Assembly: GCA_910577685.1 (NCBI GenBank)
Contig: CAJTOH010000048.1
Span: 1 to 27,112, forward strand
DNA length: 27,112 nucleotides
Source: an uncultured Dorea sp.
GTDB lineage: Bacteria; Bacillota; Clostridia; Lachnospirales; Lachnospiraceae
Reading direction: 5' to 3'
The translations under genes were made by a program, and so were the position numbers. Every line of letters starts with the position of its first letter. Position 1 is the stretch's first letter. Below the pieces are notes generated by a model, which was given only the letters and a program-made list of their open reading frames with translations, was not told where the DNA came from and made no database searches. Positions 7,780-14,572 of this stretch are shown here, one piece after another.

Positions 7780-8469
7780 TTACCGCTGTAACTTCACGCA
7801 CGTCGCATAGCAATAGCTCTCCGGATTCCCGCGGACGCCGCTGTCCCTAATATCTATGACGCGGTAAGCGCCGCCGTCGTAGCGTGCCGGTTTCATGTCC
7901 CCTTTCTTGAATACGGTAAGGAACTCCTGCATATTATGTACCTCTTCCGGGAAATAAGTCGCGCAGACGCCCACTTTTTCAGGAACATGGCAGTCGCTGG
8001 AGCCCAATGTGAAAAGCCCCAGATCCAATGCAAATTCCGCCGCCTTTCGGCATGCTTCTATCGACGTGCTCCCGTTAAGCACTTCCAGCCCGTCCAGTCC
8101 CCGCACCTCGCGGAGATGCTCTTCCAGCCCCCGGTTGTTATTGCGGAAGGGATGGGCCGCAAAACACACGCCGCCCTGACGTTTGACCAGATCAATAAAC
8201 TCCTGGGCCGGTATGCGTTCCTCGGGATAGTCGTCAATGCCGAAAGCAATGATATCGCCCTGCAGAGAGAAGAACTCGATCCCCACAAATATGGGAAATC
8301 CCGTTCGTTCGGAATATTCAGCCGCATATTCCCTAAGCCCCATGCTGTCATGGTCGGTAATACAGATTCCTCCGAGTCCTCTGTCCTTTGCGATCCGTAC
8401 CATCTGGTCCAGTTTCAGGAAGCTATCCTTTGAGTATGTCATTTCGTGCATGTGGGTGTCTATAAACAT
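7780..8469 (-). CDS. PHP-domain metal-dependent phosphoesterase
   Basis: A 229-residue PHP-fold protein of the TrpH-like group. Metal-binding motifs are visible in order: DTHMH at residues 4-8, ITDHDSMG near 40, the glutamate in VGIEFFS, AAHPFR, and SSDCHVPEKVG near 185. Family members hydrolyse phosphoesters; the substrate here is unknown. The ATG at 8469 has AAAGGAG at eight-base spacing and begins with the family N-terminus; a longer upstream reading is poorly supported. Its promoter has the LysR-type box 3 and it precedes yedF, so it is probably part of the selenium regulon, although no selenium role for PHP proteins is established to my knowledge. Confidence 0.85.
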   Translation of the reverse strand: MFIDTHMHEMTYSKDSFLKLDQMVRIAKDRGLGGICITDHDSMGLREYAAEYSERTGFPIFVGIEFFSLQGDIIAFGIDDYPEERIPAQEFIDLVKRQGGVCFAAHPFRNNNRGLEEHLREVRGLDGLEVLNGSTSIEACRKAAEFALDLGLFTLGSSDCHVPEKVGVCATYFPEEVHNMQEFLTVFKKGDMKPARYDGGAYRVIDIRDSGVRGNPESYCYATCVKLQR

Positions 8470-8565
8470 ATGGTCTTCTCCTTTCGGCATTTGATGTGGC
8501 CTGTCCGTACGCCGGTAACATTTCGGCCTTCCGGCTTCACTGTCGCGTACGCCGTGCTTTCTTCT

Positions 8566-8594
8566 ATTATATAAATCCACGGCTCAGGCTTCAA
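8566..8594 (-). promoter_or_regulatory. Promoter of the PHP gene / selenium operon
   Basis: Minus strand: -35 TTGAAG (8594-8589), exact 17-base spacer, perfect -10 TATAAT (8571-8566). The transcript should begin near 8559, leaving a leader of about 90 bases before the PHP start. Confidence 0.7.
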
Positions 8595-8621
8595 ATAGAC
8601 TTTTATAATATATCGTTTTAC

Positions 8622-8640
8622 TTATAGATATTTTCTATAA
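8622..8640. promoter_or_regulatory. Candidate LysR-family operator, box 3
   Basis: TTATAGA-TATTT-TCTATAA, a perfect 7-base inverted repeat with a five-base spacer containing the LysR-family T-N11-A core. Its centre (8631) is 60 bases upstream of the -10 edge (8571), the same distance as box 1 to its promoter. It lies between the relQ terminator and the PHP promoter. Confidence 0.65.
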
Positions 8641-8659
8641 TTCTGGAAACAATCCAATT

Positions 8660-8685
8660 AAAAAGGCCTGAGATCAACTCAAGCC
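8660..8685 (-). terminator. Intrinsic terminator overlapping the relQ stop
   Basis: Minus strand: GGCTTGAG, loop TTGAT, CTCAGGCC, then five T. The eight-pair stem (one G-U) contains the relQ TGA stop at 8676-8674, so the last codons double as the terminator stem. Confidence 0.85.
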
Positions 8686-9387
8686 CGACATCGCCACGCG
8701 GTTCACATGGCTCCTATCATTATTTCTCTTCGTACTGACTCTTAACTCTTCTTGTTCTCTTAAGCAATCTAAAATTGCTCTGTTCAGCGACAGCATCTTC
8801 TCATCCAGCGATGACACCATCTCCGCACATTCTCTTAATTCCCGGCTGATATACTCAGGAGCATTTCCTTCGAATTTGTAATAAATCTTATGCTCAAGAC
8901 TCGCCCAAAAATCCATGGCAATCGTCCGGATCTGAATCTCTACTTTTGTATCTACCACGCTGTCCGATAAAAATATCGGCACAGATACAAGCATATGGTA
9001 ACTCTTATAACCGCTTACTTTCGGGCGCTTAATGTAATCCTTGATTGCAAGAACTTTCAGATCACTCTGGTTCCCGATCATCTCTCCCAACTGATAAATG
9101 TCGGATGTGAAGGAGCAGATAAGCCTCACGCCGGCGATATCGTTGACATACTTGACCATATTCTCGATCGATATCTCGTACCCGTTCTTTCTTAATTTCT
9201 TTACTATACTCTCTGGTGTCTTTACTCTTGTCTTGATATGCTCAATCGGATTATACTTATGTACATGCTGGAATTCATCGTTCAGTATCTCAAGCTTCGT
9301 TCCAACTTCTTTCAATGCCGAGTTATACAGGAACATAATAGTCTTCCAACTGTCTACATCCTCATAATTCTTTATTGCATTCTCCAT
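8674..9387 (-). CDS. relQ: Small alarmone synthetase, RelA/SpoT-domain GTP pyrophosphokinase
   Basis: A 237-residue single-domain (p)ppGpp synthetase of the RelQ/SAS1 (YjbM) class. Visible family motifs are RVKTPESIVKKLRKNG, NDIAGVRLICSF, KRPKVSGYKSYH and VEIQIRTIAMDFWASLEHK. It lacks the HD hydrolase and regulatory domains of long RSH enzymes, so it should only synthesise alarmone. The ATG at 9387 is preceded by GGAGAG; the promoter ATGACA-N17-TATACT lies 50-75 bases upstream. It appears to be a single-gene unit ending at its own terminator. The charged C-terminal tail after residue 215 is not conserved in what I recall of the family. Confidence 0.93.
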   Translation of the reverse strand: MENAIKNYEDVDSWKTIMFLYNSALKEVGTKLEILNDEFQHVHKYNPIEHIKTRVKTPESIVKKLRKNGYEISIENMVKYVNDIAGVRLICSFTSDIYQLGEMIGNQSDLKVLAIKDYIKRPKVSGYKSYHMLVSVPIFLSDSVVDTKVEIQIRTIAMDFWASLEHKIYYKFEGNAPEYISRELRECAEMVSSLDEKMLSLNRAILDCLREQEELRVSTKRNNDRSHVNRVAMSGLS

Positions 9388-9433
9388 ATAGTATCTCTCC
9401 TCTCATACCGAAGAGTTAAATCGTACTGTCCTT

Positions 9434-9462
9434 AGTATACCATATGAATTAAGGTATGTCAT
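9434..9462 (-). promoter_or_regulatory. Promoter of relQ
   Basis: Minus strand: -35 ATGACA (9462-9457, five of six consensus), 17-base spacer, -10 TATACT (9439-9434). No operator-like palindrome was found nearby. Confidence 0.65.
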
Positions 9463-9528
9463 GAAATTCACATTTATTTAAGAAAGTGGTTATATTTGTT
9501 AATATCATTAAATAAAATCAAGGCTGTC

Positions 9529-10053
9529 TTAGAATTCGATCCCCTGTCTTGCCGACCGCCCTAAGTCAAACTGATGCTTGACCTTCCGAATCTCCGTCGC
9601 ATAGTCTGCCATCTCGAGAAGCGTATCCGTAACCTCATGTCCCGTCATCACGATCTCAAGCCCTCTCGGCTTATGCTTTATCAAACTAATAAGCTTCTCC
9701 TCGCTTATCACCTCCAATTGAAGGGCGCACAGCACCTCGTCAAGCAGCAGCATATCGAAAGGGCCGCAGAATTTTATGATCTCGTCCAGCGCCTTATTAT
9801 TATAATGGCGCAGCTCCGCCCGTTCATCCCTGTTCATGTTGCCTACAAACTTCACCGGTTCCCTCCCCGGCAGACAGGTAACGTTCGCAAGCGACTCCAA
9901 CACCTTGCGCTCGCTTGACGAGTTGTCCTTTAAAAACTGGAATACCAGCACCTTAAGGCCGGCGCCGACAGCCCTCACAGCCAGCCCCACAGCGGCGGTC
10001 GTCTTCCCCTTCCCGTCTCCATAGTAAACGTGTATCCTTCCCGTTCCAACCAT
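9529..10053 (-). CDS. Cob(I)yrinic acid a,c-diamide adenosyltransferase (CobA/CobO/BtuR type)
   Basis: A 174-residue P-loop corrinoid adenosyltransferase that transfers the adenosyl group of ATP to cob(I)alamin. The N-terminus carries GDGKGKTTAAVGLAVRAVGAG-type P-loop at residues 12-32 (core GDGKGKTTA), LLLDEVLCAL near residue 101 is the Walker-B-like segment, and EIVMTGHEVTDTLLEMADYATE is the family C-terminal signature in part. The ATG at 10053 has GGGGAGG at six bases. No other cobalamin genes or cobalamin riboswitch are nearby, so it likely serves corrinoid salvage. No clear terminator is visible downstream. Confidence 0.92.
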   Translation of the reverse strand: MVGTGRIHVYYGDGKGKTTAAVGLAVRAVGAGLKVLVFQFLKDNSSSERKVLESLANVTCLPGREPVKFVGNMNRDERAELRHYNNKALDEIIKFCGPFDMLLLDEVLCALQLEVISEEKLISLIKHKPRGLEIVMTGHEVTDTLLEMADYATEIRKVKHQFDLGRSARQGIEF

Positions 10054-10100
10054 AAATACCTCCCCGCTTTCCCAGCAAACATTAGTCCAAACATCTTCCT

Positions 10101-10129
10101 ATTATAGCCCTTCTTACCGAATTTGTATA
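10101..10129 (-). promoter_or_regulatory. Promoter of the corrinoid adenosyltransferase gene
   Basis: Minus strand: -35 TATACA (10129-10124), 17-base spacer, -10 TATAAT (10106-10101), about 48 bases upstream of the start codon. Confidence 0.55.
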
Positions 10130-10146
10130 GCAGGGAATTTCTACTC

Positions 10147-10175
10147 TTTACATACGCGACAAAACCGGATATACT
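10147..10175 (+). promoter_or_regulatory. Promoter of the 87-residue hypothetical gene
   Basis: Plus strand: -35 TTTACA, 17-base spacer, -10 TATACT, 33 bases before the start codon. It diverges from the adenosyltransferase promoter; the two -35 regions are less than 20 bases apart. Confidence 0.55.
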
Positions 10176-10207
10176 CTTCATTATATTTTAGGAAATGAGG
10201 TACGGTT

Positions 10208-10471
10208 ATGTTTCGTTTATGGGGAAAAGAATTTAAAGATAACAGAATGGTCCGGGATATCGTGGTCAGCGACGACACGGACGACACCCGGACACATAAG
10301 ATTTTCAACGCGCTTGACACCATATGCTATGAATTCGACCTAAGCAAGCCAATCTGGCTGGATGTGACTGTGGATGAATTCAAGCGCCACGACAAAACGC
10401 GGTTTACACAAGATCATTTCGTGGATTCCATTGACTTCGATTATCTTGAAATCCAGATTATTGAAGAGTAA
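10208..10471 (+). CDS. Small hypothetical protein, 87 residues
   Basis: A short acidic soluble protein (starts MFRLWGKEFKDNRM, ends LEIQIIEE) with no signal peptide, membrane segment or motif I recognise. Coding is supported by a GAGG ribosome binding site seven bases before the ATG, a well-formed promoter, and being the only open frame here on its strand. Aspartates and glutamates dominate residues 20-60. It is the only plus-strand gene between the selenium locus and the tRNA and it ends three bases before the convergent ABC permease gene. Function unknown. Confidence 0.75.
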   Translation: MFRLWGKEFKDNRMVRDIVVSDDTDDTRTHKIFNALDTICYEFDLSKPIWLDVTVDEFKRHDKTRFTQDHFVDSIDFDYLEIQIIEE

Positions 10472-10474
10472 TTA

Positions 10475-11884
10475 TTATTCATTCCGTATTGCCGCAAGAG
10501 GACTCAGTTTCATGGCTCTAAGGGCAGGAAAATATCCTGCAAGCACGCCTACCAACATCGCGAATCCCATGGAGAGCATCACCAGCCACAACGGAATATA
10601 GGAGATATTCCCGGTAATCCCCATAGACGACGCGCCCTGCCCCGCCAGGAAATTGATTGCCGCAGACATCAGGAAACTCAGCACGTTCCCGACTGCACCG
10701 CCAAGAAGCCCGATAAAGGCCGCTTCTAACAGGAACATCTGCTTAATGTTTTTCAGGCTGCACCCCAGCACCTTGATTACCCCGATTTCTTTTGTCCTCT
10801 CATAGATGGACATCATCATCGTATTCGCAATACCGATCGCCGCCACGAAAAGAGAAACGGCTCCAATGCCGCCCAGCACCGCCTGAATAATGGCAAACTG
10901 GCTCTTCATGCTGTTCAGGTACTCCGCATTGGTCTCCACATTATAACCCATCTCCCGGATTATGGCCGCTACCCCGTCTACATTGTCGATATCGTCTACA
11001 TTGACCTGCGCATAGGAATAACAGAATTCTTTATACGGCTTACCTGATTTCGTGGTAGGCTGCCCCGGGATGACGCCGCCGGAAAATTCTTTCTTCAAAA
11101 TCTGCCTCAGCGTGTCCAGATCGCAGTAAATATAGTAATAATTGGCGTTATACTCTTCCGGGCCGCCCTTTACCATACCGCTGGCTCTCACCACATGCTT
11201 CTGTACGGTCTTTGATTTCGCCTGCTGCCCGTCTTCCCCCATTCCTCCCATATCCATTCCGCCGCCCATGCTGTTATAGTACCCGTCCTGATCGAGGATC
11301 AGGAAGAGAGAATCATTGAGAAAATCAATATCCGGCAGCTCCATCGTCTCGTAATAACTCCTTCCCGAACCTTTCTCATAAAACATCGTCGGAATCCCGT
11401 TGCCGTACACCAATTCCAGAGTGCCGCTGCCCGGTGTAGGTAGCGTCCCTTCCGCCAGAGGAATGTTCTTGGCGGCCAGCCCTTCCGGGGTCATTGCCAC
11501 CAACTGTCCCGAGCCTTCGTATTTTCCTTTTATCATATTCACCCACATCTCATATACGGGCGACGCGATAGTCACATGCTCGATCCGGGCAAGTTCACTG
11601 ACCGCCTGATCATTAATATATTTTTTCGATTCTTCTCCGCTTTCGCCGCCGGACGAATACGCATACATGGAGTCGCCCGCGCCTGCTCCCGTCACTTTTA
11701 TGCTGGTAAGACCGCCTGAATTCTCTACTTCCTGATAGAGAGACTCCTGCAGCCCAAGCCCCAGCGAAATCATAACGACGATGGAGGCCGTACCGATGAT
11801 CACTCCGAGGACAGTCAGGAAGGTCCGAAGCTTCCGCCGTTTTAAATTGCTACCGCTCATCCTCAGAAGATCTATCCAGCTCAT
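10475..11884 (-). CDS. ABC transporter permease, MacB/FtsX type
   Basis: A 469-residue four-TM permease of the MacB-like class. TM1 follows the family N-terminal signature KRRKLRTFLTVLGVIIGTAS, then a large extracytoplasmic domain (about 45-330), then the FtsX domain with three TMs; SIYERTKEIGVIKVLG is the conserved loop after TM2 and the protein ends LSPLAAIRNE. The ATG at 11884 was chosen because GAGGAGG lies nine bases upstream; it overlaps the preceding gene by 35 bases. An ATG at 11905 lacks a usable site. The extracytoplasmic domain has a Met/Gly-rich stretch (MGGGMDMGGMGEDGQQ). MacB-type pumps use mechanotransmission on periplasmic or extracellular substrates; the substrate here is unknown. 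Confidence 0.92.
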   Translation of the reverse strand: MSWIDLLRMSGSNLKRRKLRTFLTVLGVIIGTASIVVMISLGLGLQESLYQEVENSGGLTSIKVTGAGAGDSMYAYSSGGESGEESKKYINDQAVSELARIEHVTIASPVYEMWVNMIKGKYEGSGQLVAMTPEGLAAKNIPLAEGTLPTPGSGTLELVYGNGIPTMFYEKGSGRSYYETMELPDIDFLNDSLFLILDQDGYYNSMGGGMDMGGMGEDGQQAKSKTVQKHVVRASGMVKGGPEEYNANYYYIYCDLDTLRQILKKEFSGGVIPGQPTTKSGKPYKEFCYSYAQVNVDDIDNVDGVAAIIREMGYNVETNAEYLNSMKSQFAIIQAVLGGIGAVSLFVAAIGIANTMMMSIYERTKEIGVIKVLGCSLKNIKQMFLLEAAFIGLLGGAVGNVLSFLMSAAINFLAGQGASSMGITGNISYIPLWLVMLSMGFAMLVGVLAGYFPALRAMKLSPLAAIRNE

Positions 11885-13409
11885 CCAGCAATTCCTCCTC
11901 TTCATTCAGCCTCTGCCGTCTCTTTCTCTTCTTTCTTACCACCACAATGACGATTATCACCAGAACAACCCCGGCCGACGCGGCCACAGGAATCACCGGA
12001 AAAGACTTCTCCTCTTCCGCCATCTCCATACCTGACATCATGGAAGGGTCTTCCATCATCTCCATAACCTCAATCTGCAGTTCCTTCGCTGCGGTTGAGA
12101 TCTTGCCGGACTCATCCTCATAACTCAGCGTCATGGTCACGTTTGCCGGACCGCCGGTCGCTTGTATCCCTTCCAGCATGGCGTCGATAGATGCCGTCGC
12201 TCCCGACTCCACATTGCCCAGGAATACTTCTTCCTTGTCGATGCATGCCCCCTCGAAGATTGCCCTCACGTTGTAGAGCTTGATCCTGCCCAGATTATAG
12301 AGGTTGCACATTACATTCGCCTCGTCGCCTATGGATATGCTCTCAGGACTGATCTCGAATTCGCTGAACTCAAATCTTGCGTCCTGCTTTACCGGAATAG
12401 AGATACTGGATGCGGCGTCAATCTGCGCGCCGTCGCTGTCCTCATATTTCATAGACAAATCCACACTGTACGGCTTCTGCAGAAGATCCGACTTCGCATT
12501 AAGCTGAATGGAGATGTCCGCCGTCCCGTTCGCCTTGATCCCGTCCAGATAAATAGAGCTGGAACCTGACGACGGGAGAAACGCAGGCGCTACGGTCTGG
12601 GCATCGCTCCCCTCGGCAGGAGCGCTTAAATCAAACAGCATGTTGCGCACCCTCGTTGATTTGGACGTATTCTTCAAATGAATCGTCAGGGTGAAATTGC
12701 CTCCCGCGCGCACTTCCGCCGGATCTGTATTAAAGCCTGTGACGATTACCCGCGGCACGGAAGTAGAGCCTTCCGAACCGGAACCGCCTCCGCCGCTGAA
12801 CGAAGCGCCTCCGTTGCTAAAGCCGCCTGCGTCCGCCGAAGGGAACTCCATGCCGTCTCCGATGATCTGGTCGCCCGGATTGGGCATCGGCTCATTGTCA
12901 GCCGGAGGTTCCGGCAGCTCCTCAGGCTTCGCAGTCGTATTTGCATAGAATTTCTGGGAAACATATGCGTCTTGGTTTCCCTGCACATATACGTTGAATT
13001 GTAAAGTATGTCTGGAGGTAGCCACATCTTCTCTCTGGGTAAACTCGAAGGATACTGCCTGAGACTCTCCGTTTTTGATATTCAATTCCTGTGCATAGCT
13101 CTGGTAATCCGTGATAAACGGCCACTCCTCATTCTTCTCTCCAAGGCTTGGCGATAACACCGCATTGGTCAGATCCACTCCGGAATTATTATGTACGATC
13201 AATGTCCATGTCGTTGATCTGCCCGCCTCGAATGTAGGCACACGGTTCCCCTCCGACATAATTGTGACGCCGTTCGCACTCCTTGCTTCCACGGATGTAT
13301 TATCCGCCGTCTGCTCCGTATCCTGAGCCCCTGCCGCCGCCGGCATAACCGCCGCGGCCAGTAACGCGGCCAAACATACTCCCGTCAGAAGTCTTCTTAA
13401 TCTTCTCAT
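11850..13409 (-). CDS. Secreted, membrane-anchored CARDB/COG1361-like protein
   Basis: A 519-residue protein with a signal peptide (about 1-29, basic start MRRLRRLLTG then a hydrophobic run ending AAGAQ), tandem Ig-like repeats typical of CARDB/COG1361 proteins (for example VRAGGNFTLTIHLKNTSKST near 235 and SIGDEANVMCNLYNLGRIK near 360), a Gly/Ser-rich linker near 200-225, one TM segment at about 472-492 and a basic KKRKRRQR cytosolic tail with an acidic end. It sits between the ATPase and permease genes, overlapping both, so it is probably a dedicated accessory of the transporter, perhaps an extracellular substrate-capture or adaptor domain. That role is inferred from position only. Confidence 0.85.
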   Translation of the reverse strand: MRRLRRLLTGVCLAALLAAAVMPAAAGAQDTEQTADNTSVEARSANGVTIMSEGNRVPTFEAGRSTTWTLIVHNNSGVDLTNAVLSPSLGEKNEEWPFITDYQSYAQELNIKNGESQAVSFEFTQREDVATSRHTLQFNVYVQGNQDAYVSQKFYANTTAKPEELPEPPADNEPMPNPGDQIIGDGMEFPSADAGGFSNGGASFSGGGGSGSEGSTSVPRVIVTGFNTDPAEVRAGGNFTLTIHLKNTSKSTRVRNMLFDLSAPAEGSDAQTVAPAFLPSSGSSSIYLDGIKANGTADISIQLNAKSDLLQKPYSVDLSMKYEDSDGAQIDAASSISIPVKQDARFEFSEFEISPESISIGDEANVMCNLYNLGRIKLYNVRAIFEGACIDKEEVFLGNVESGATASIDAMLEGIQATGGPANVTMTLSYEDESGKISTAAKELQIEVMEMMEDPSMMSGMEMAEEEKSFPVIPVAASAGVVLVIIVIVVVRKKRKRRQRLNEEEELLDELDRSSEDER

Positions 13410-14125
13410 CCTTTCAGTCCTCCCTGTAATGCAATCTTCCGGTTGTCTTCAATCTTAAGAATCTTCCCGTCCCGGATATGGAAGACTCTGTCCGCATAGG
13501 TTGCCAGATGTGCGTCATGGGTAACCATGACAAGAGTTTTCTTCTGCTCCCGCACTACCTGCTGCATCAGCCGCATGACTTCTTCCGAAGTGTGGGAATC
13601 CAGATTCCCCGTCGGCTCGTCTGCAAATATAATCTTGGGATCCACCACCAACGCCCTCGCAACGCCTACCCGCTGCTGCTGCCCGCCGGACATCTGATTG
13701 GGCAGATGCTTCTTGTGCTTCTTAAGCTTGACCAGATCAAGCATCTTATCCGCCTTGCGCATCCGCACGTCCCTTGGCACGCCCCTGAAACTCAAAGGCA
13801 GCGCTACATTCTCCACGGCATTCATGGTTCCGAGCAGATGGAATGACTGGAATATAAACCCTACATGGTCCCGCCTAAACCGCACCAATTCCTCCTCTGT
13901 CAAGTTCTCAATATGCTTCCCCGCGATCACCACATTGCCCCTGGTAGGTTTCTCAAGTCCCGCAAGCATATTCAGCAGAGTGGACTTCCCCGAGCCCGAC
14001 GTACCTACGATCGCACAGAATTCGCCTTCAAAAATCTCGAACCCTACTCCGTCCAACGCCCGTACGACCTCGTCGCCAACCCGGTATAACTTATAAAGAC
14101 TCTTTACTTCTATTACTCTGTCCAT
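13406..14125 (-). CDS. ABC transporter ATP-binding protein, MacB/LolD type
   Basis: A 239-residue ATPase. Walker A is GTSGSGKST (about 41-49), the Q-loop is in IFQSFHLL, the signature is MSGGQQQRVGVARAL, Walker B is IIFADEPTGNLDS and the switch histidine is in MVTHDAH. First gene of a three-gene operon with ATGA overlap to the CARDB-like gene. The ATG at 14125 has AGGAGG at five bases and a TATAAT -10 at 14157-14152; no convincing -35 was seen. Groups of ATPase, CARDB-like protein and MacB-type permease export peptides or lipophilic compounds in known cases; substrate unknown here. Confidence 0.95.
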   Translation of the reverse strand: MDRVIEVKSLYKLYRVGDEVVRALDGVGFEIFEGEFCAIVGTSGSGKSTLLNMLAGLEKPTRGNVVIAGKHIENLTEEELVRFRRDHVGFIFQSFHLLGTMNAVENVALPLSFRGVPRDVRMRKADKMLDLVKLKKHKKHLPNQMSGGQQQRVGVARALVVDPKIIFADEPTGNLDSHTSEEVMRLMQQVVREQKKTLVMVTHDAHLATYADRVFHIRDGKILKIEDNRKIALQGGLKG

Positions 14126-14218
14126 AGATTCCTCCTAGTATATCATTCATCATTATAAGCCTGAAATCCAAACATTTTCGATAGAATTTCTAAAGATTTT
14201 CTTAATTTAGAAAAATGA

Positions 14219-14247
14219 TTGATTTTTTCCGAAGAATGTGCTATTAT
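14219..14247 (+). promoter_or_regulatory. Promoter of tRNA-Gly
   Basis: Plus strand: -35 TTGATT, 17-base spacer, -10 TATTAT, ten bases before the mature tRNA 5' end. Confidence 0.65.
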
Positions 14248-14256
14248 TTTAGACAT

Positions 14257-14327
14257 GCAGATATAGTTCATTGGTAGAATGCTAGCTTCCCAAGCTGGAG
14301 AGGCGGGTTCGATTCCCGTTATCTGCT
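14257..14327 (+). tRNA. tRNA-Gly (anticodon CCC)
   Basis: A 71-base cloverleaf: acceptor GCAGATA pairs with TATCTGC, anticodon loop TTCCCAA in stem CTAGC/GCTGG gives CCC, and the T-arm is CGGGTTCGATTCCCG. Discriminator base is T, normal for bacterial tRNA-Gly, and the 3' CCA is not encoded. It stands alone with its own promoter and terminator. Confidence 0.95.
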
Positions 14328-14338
14328 TCTTACAGAAG

Positions 14339-14369
14339 ACTAAGGATATTTTTATTCTTAGTTTTTTTT
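14339..14369 (+). terminator. Terminator of tRNA-Gly
   Basis: ACTAAGGATA, loop TTTT, TATTCTTAGT: a ten-pair stem with one G-U, followed by seven T. Confidence 0.9.
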
Positions 14370-14458
14370 GATATTGATTTTCTATTTCAAATGTTCTTTT
14401 TTAACCATTATAGCACCTTTTTTAATAATAGCAACACTACTTCACATTTTACATAAAT

Positions 14459-14534
14459 TTCCGTAACAGATCAGCCTGCCGTATTCACTGTTACGGAATC
14501 TGCCTATTTTTAAAGCTGCAGGCTGATCTGTTAC
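14459..14534. repeat. Three-segment overlapping inverted repeat
   Basis: Segment A (14459-14479) can pair perfectly with B (14488-14498; 11 bases, TTCCGTAACAG/CTGTTACGGAA) or with C (14518-14534; 17 bases, GTAACAGATCAGCCTGC/GCAGGCTGATCTGTTAC). The pairings are mutually exclusive because both use GTAACAG of A. AAATTT flanks both outer arms. It is 39 bases past the beta-galactosidase stop and 90 bases past the tRNA terminator. No U-tract follows on either strand. Nothing else is recognisable in 14370-14572. Confidence 0.8.
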
Positions 14535-14572
14535 AAATTTCAGACTCATTTGCCTAATGATATTCTTACTCT

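Noticed and set aside
10054..10207. Cobalamin riboswitch before the adenosyltransferase gene
   Set aside because: The gap is too short and has no B12-box-like sequence.
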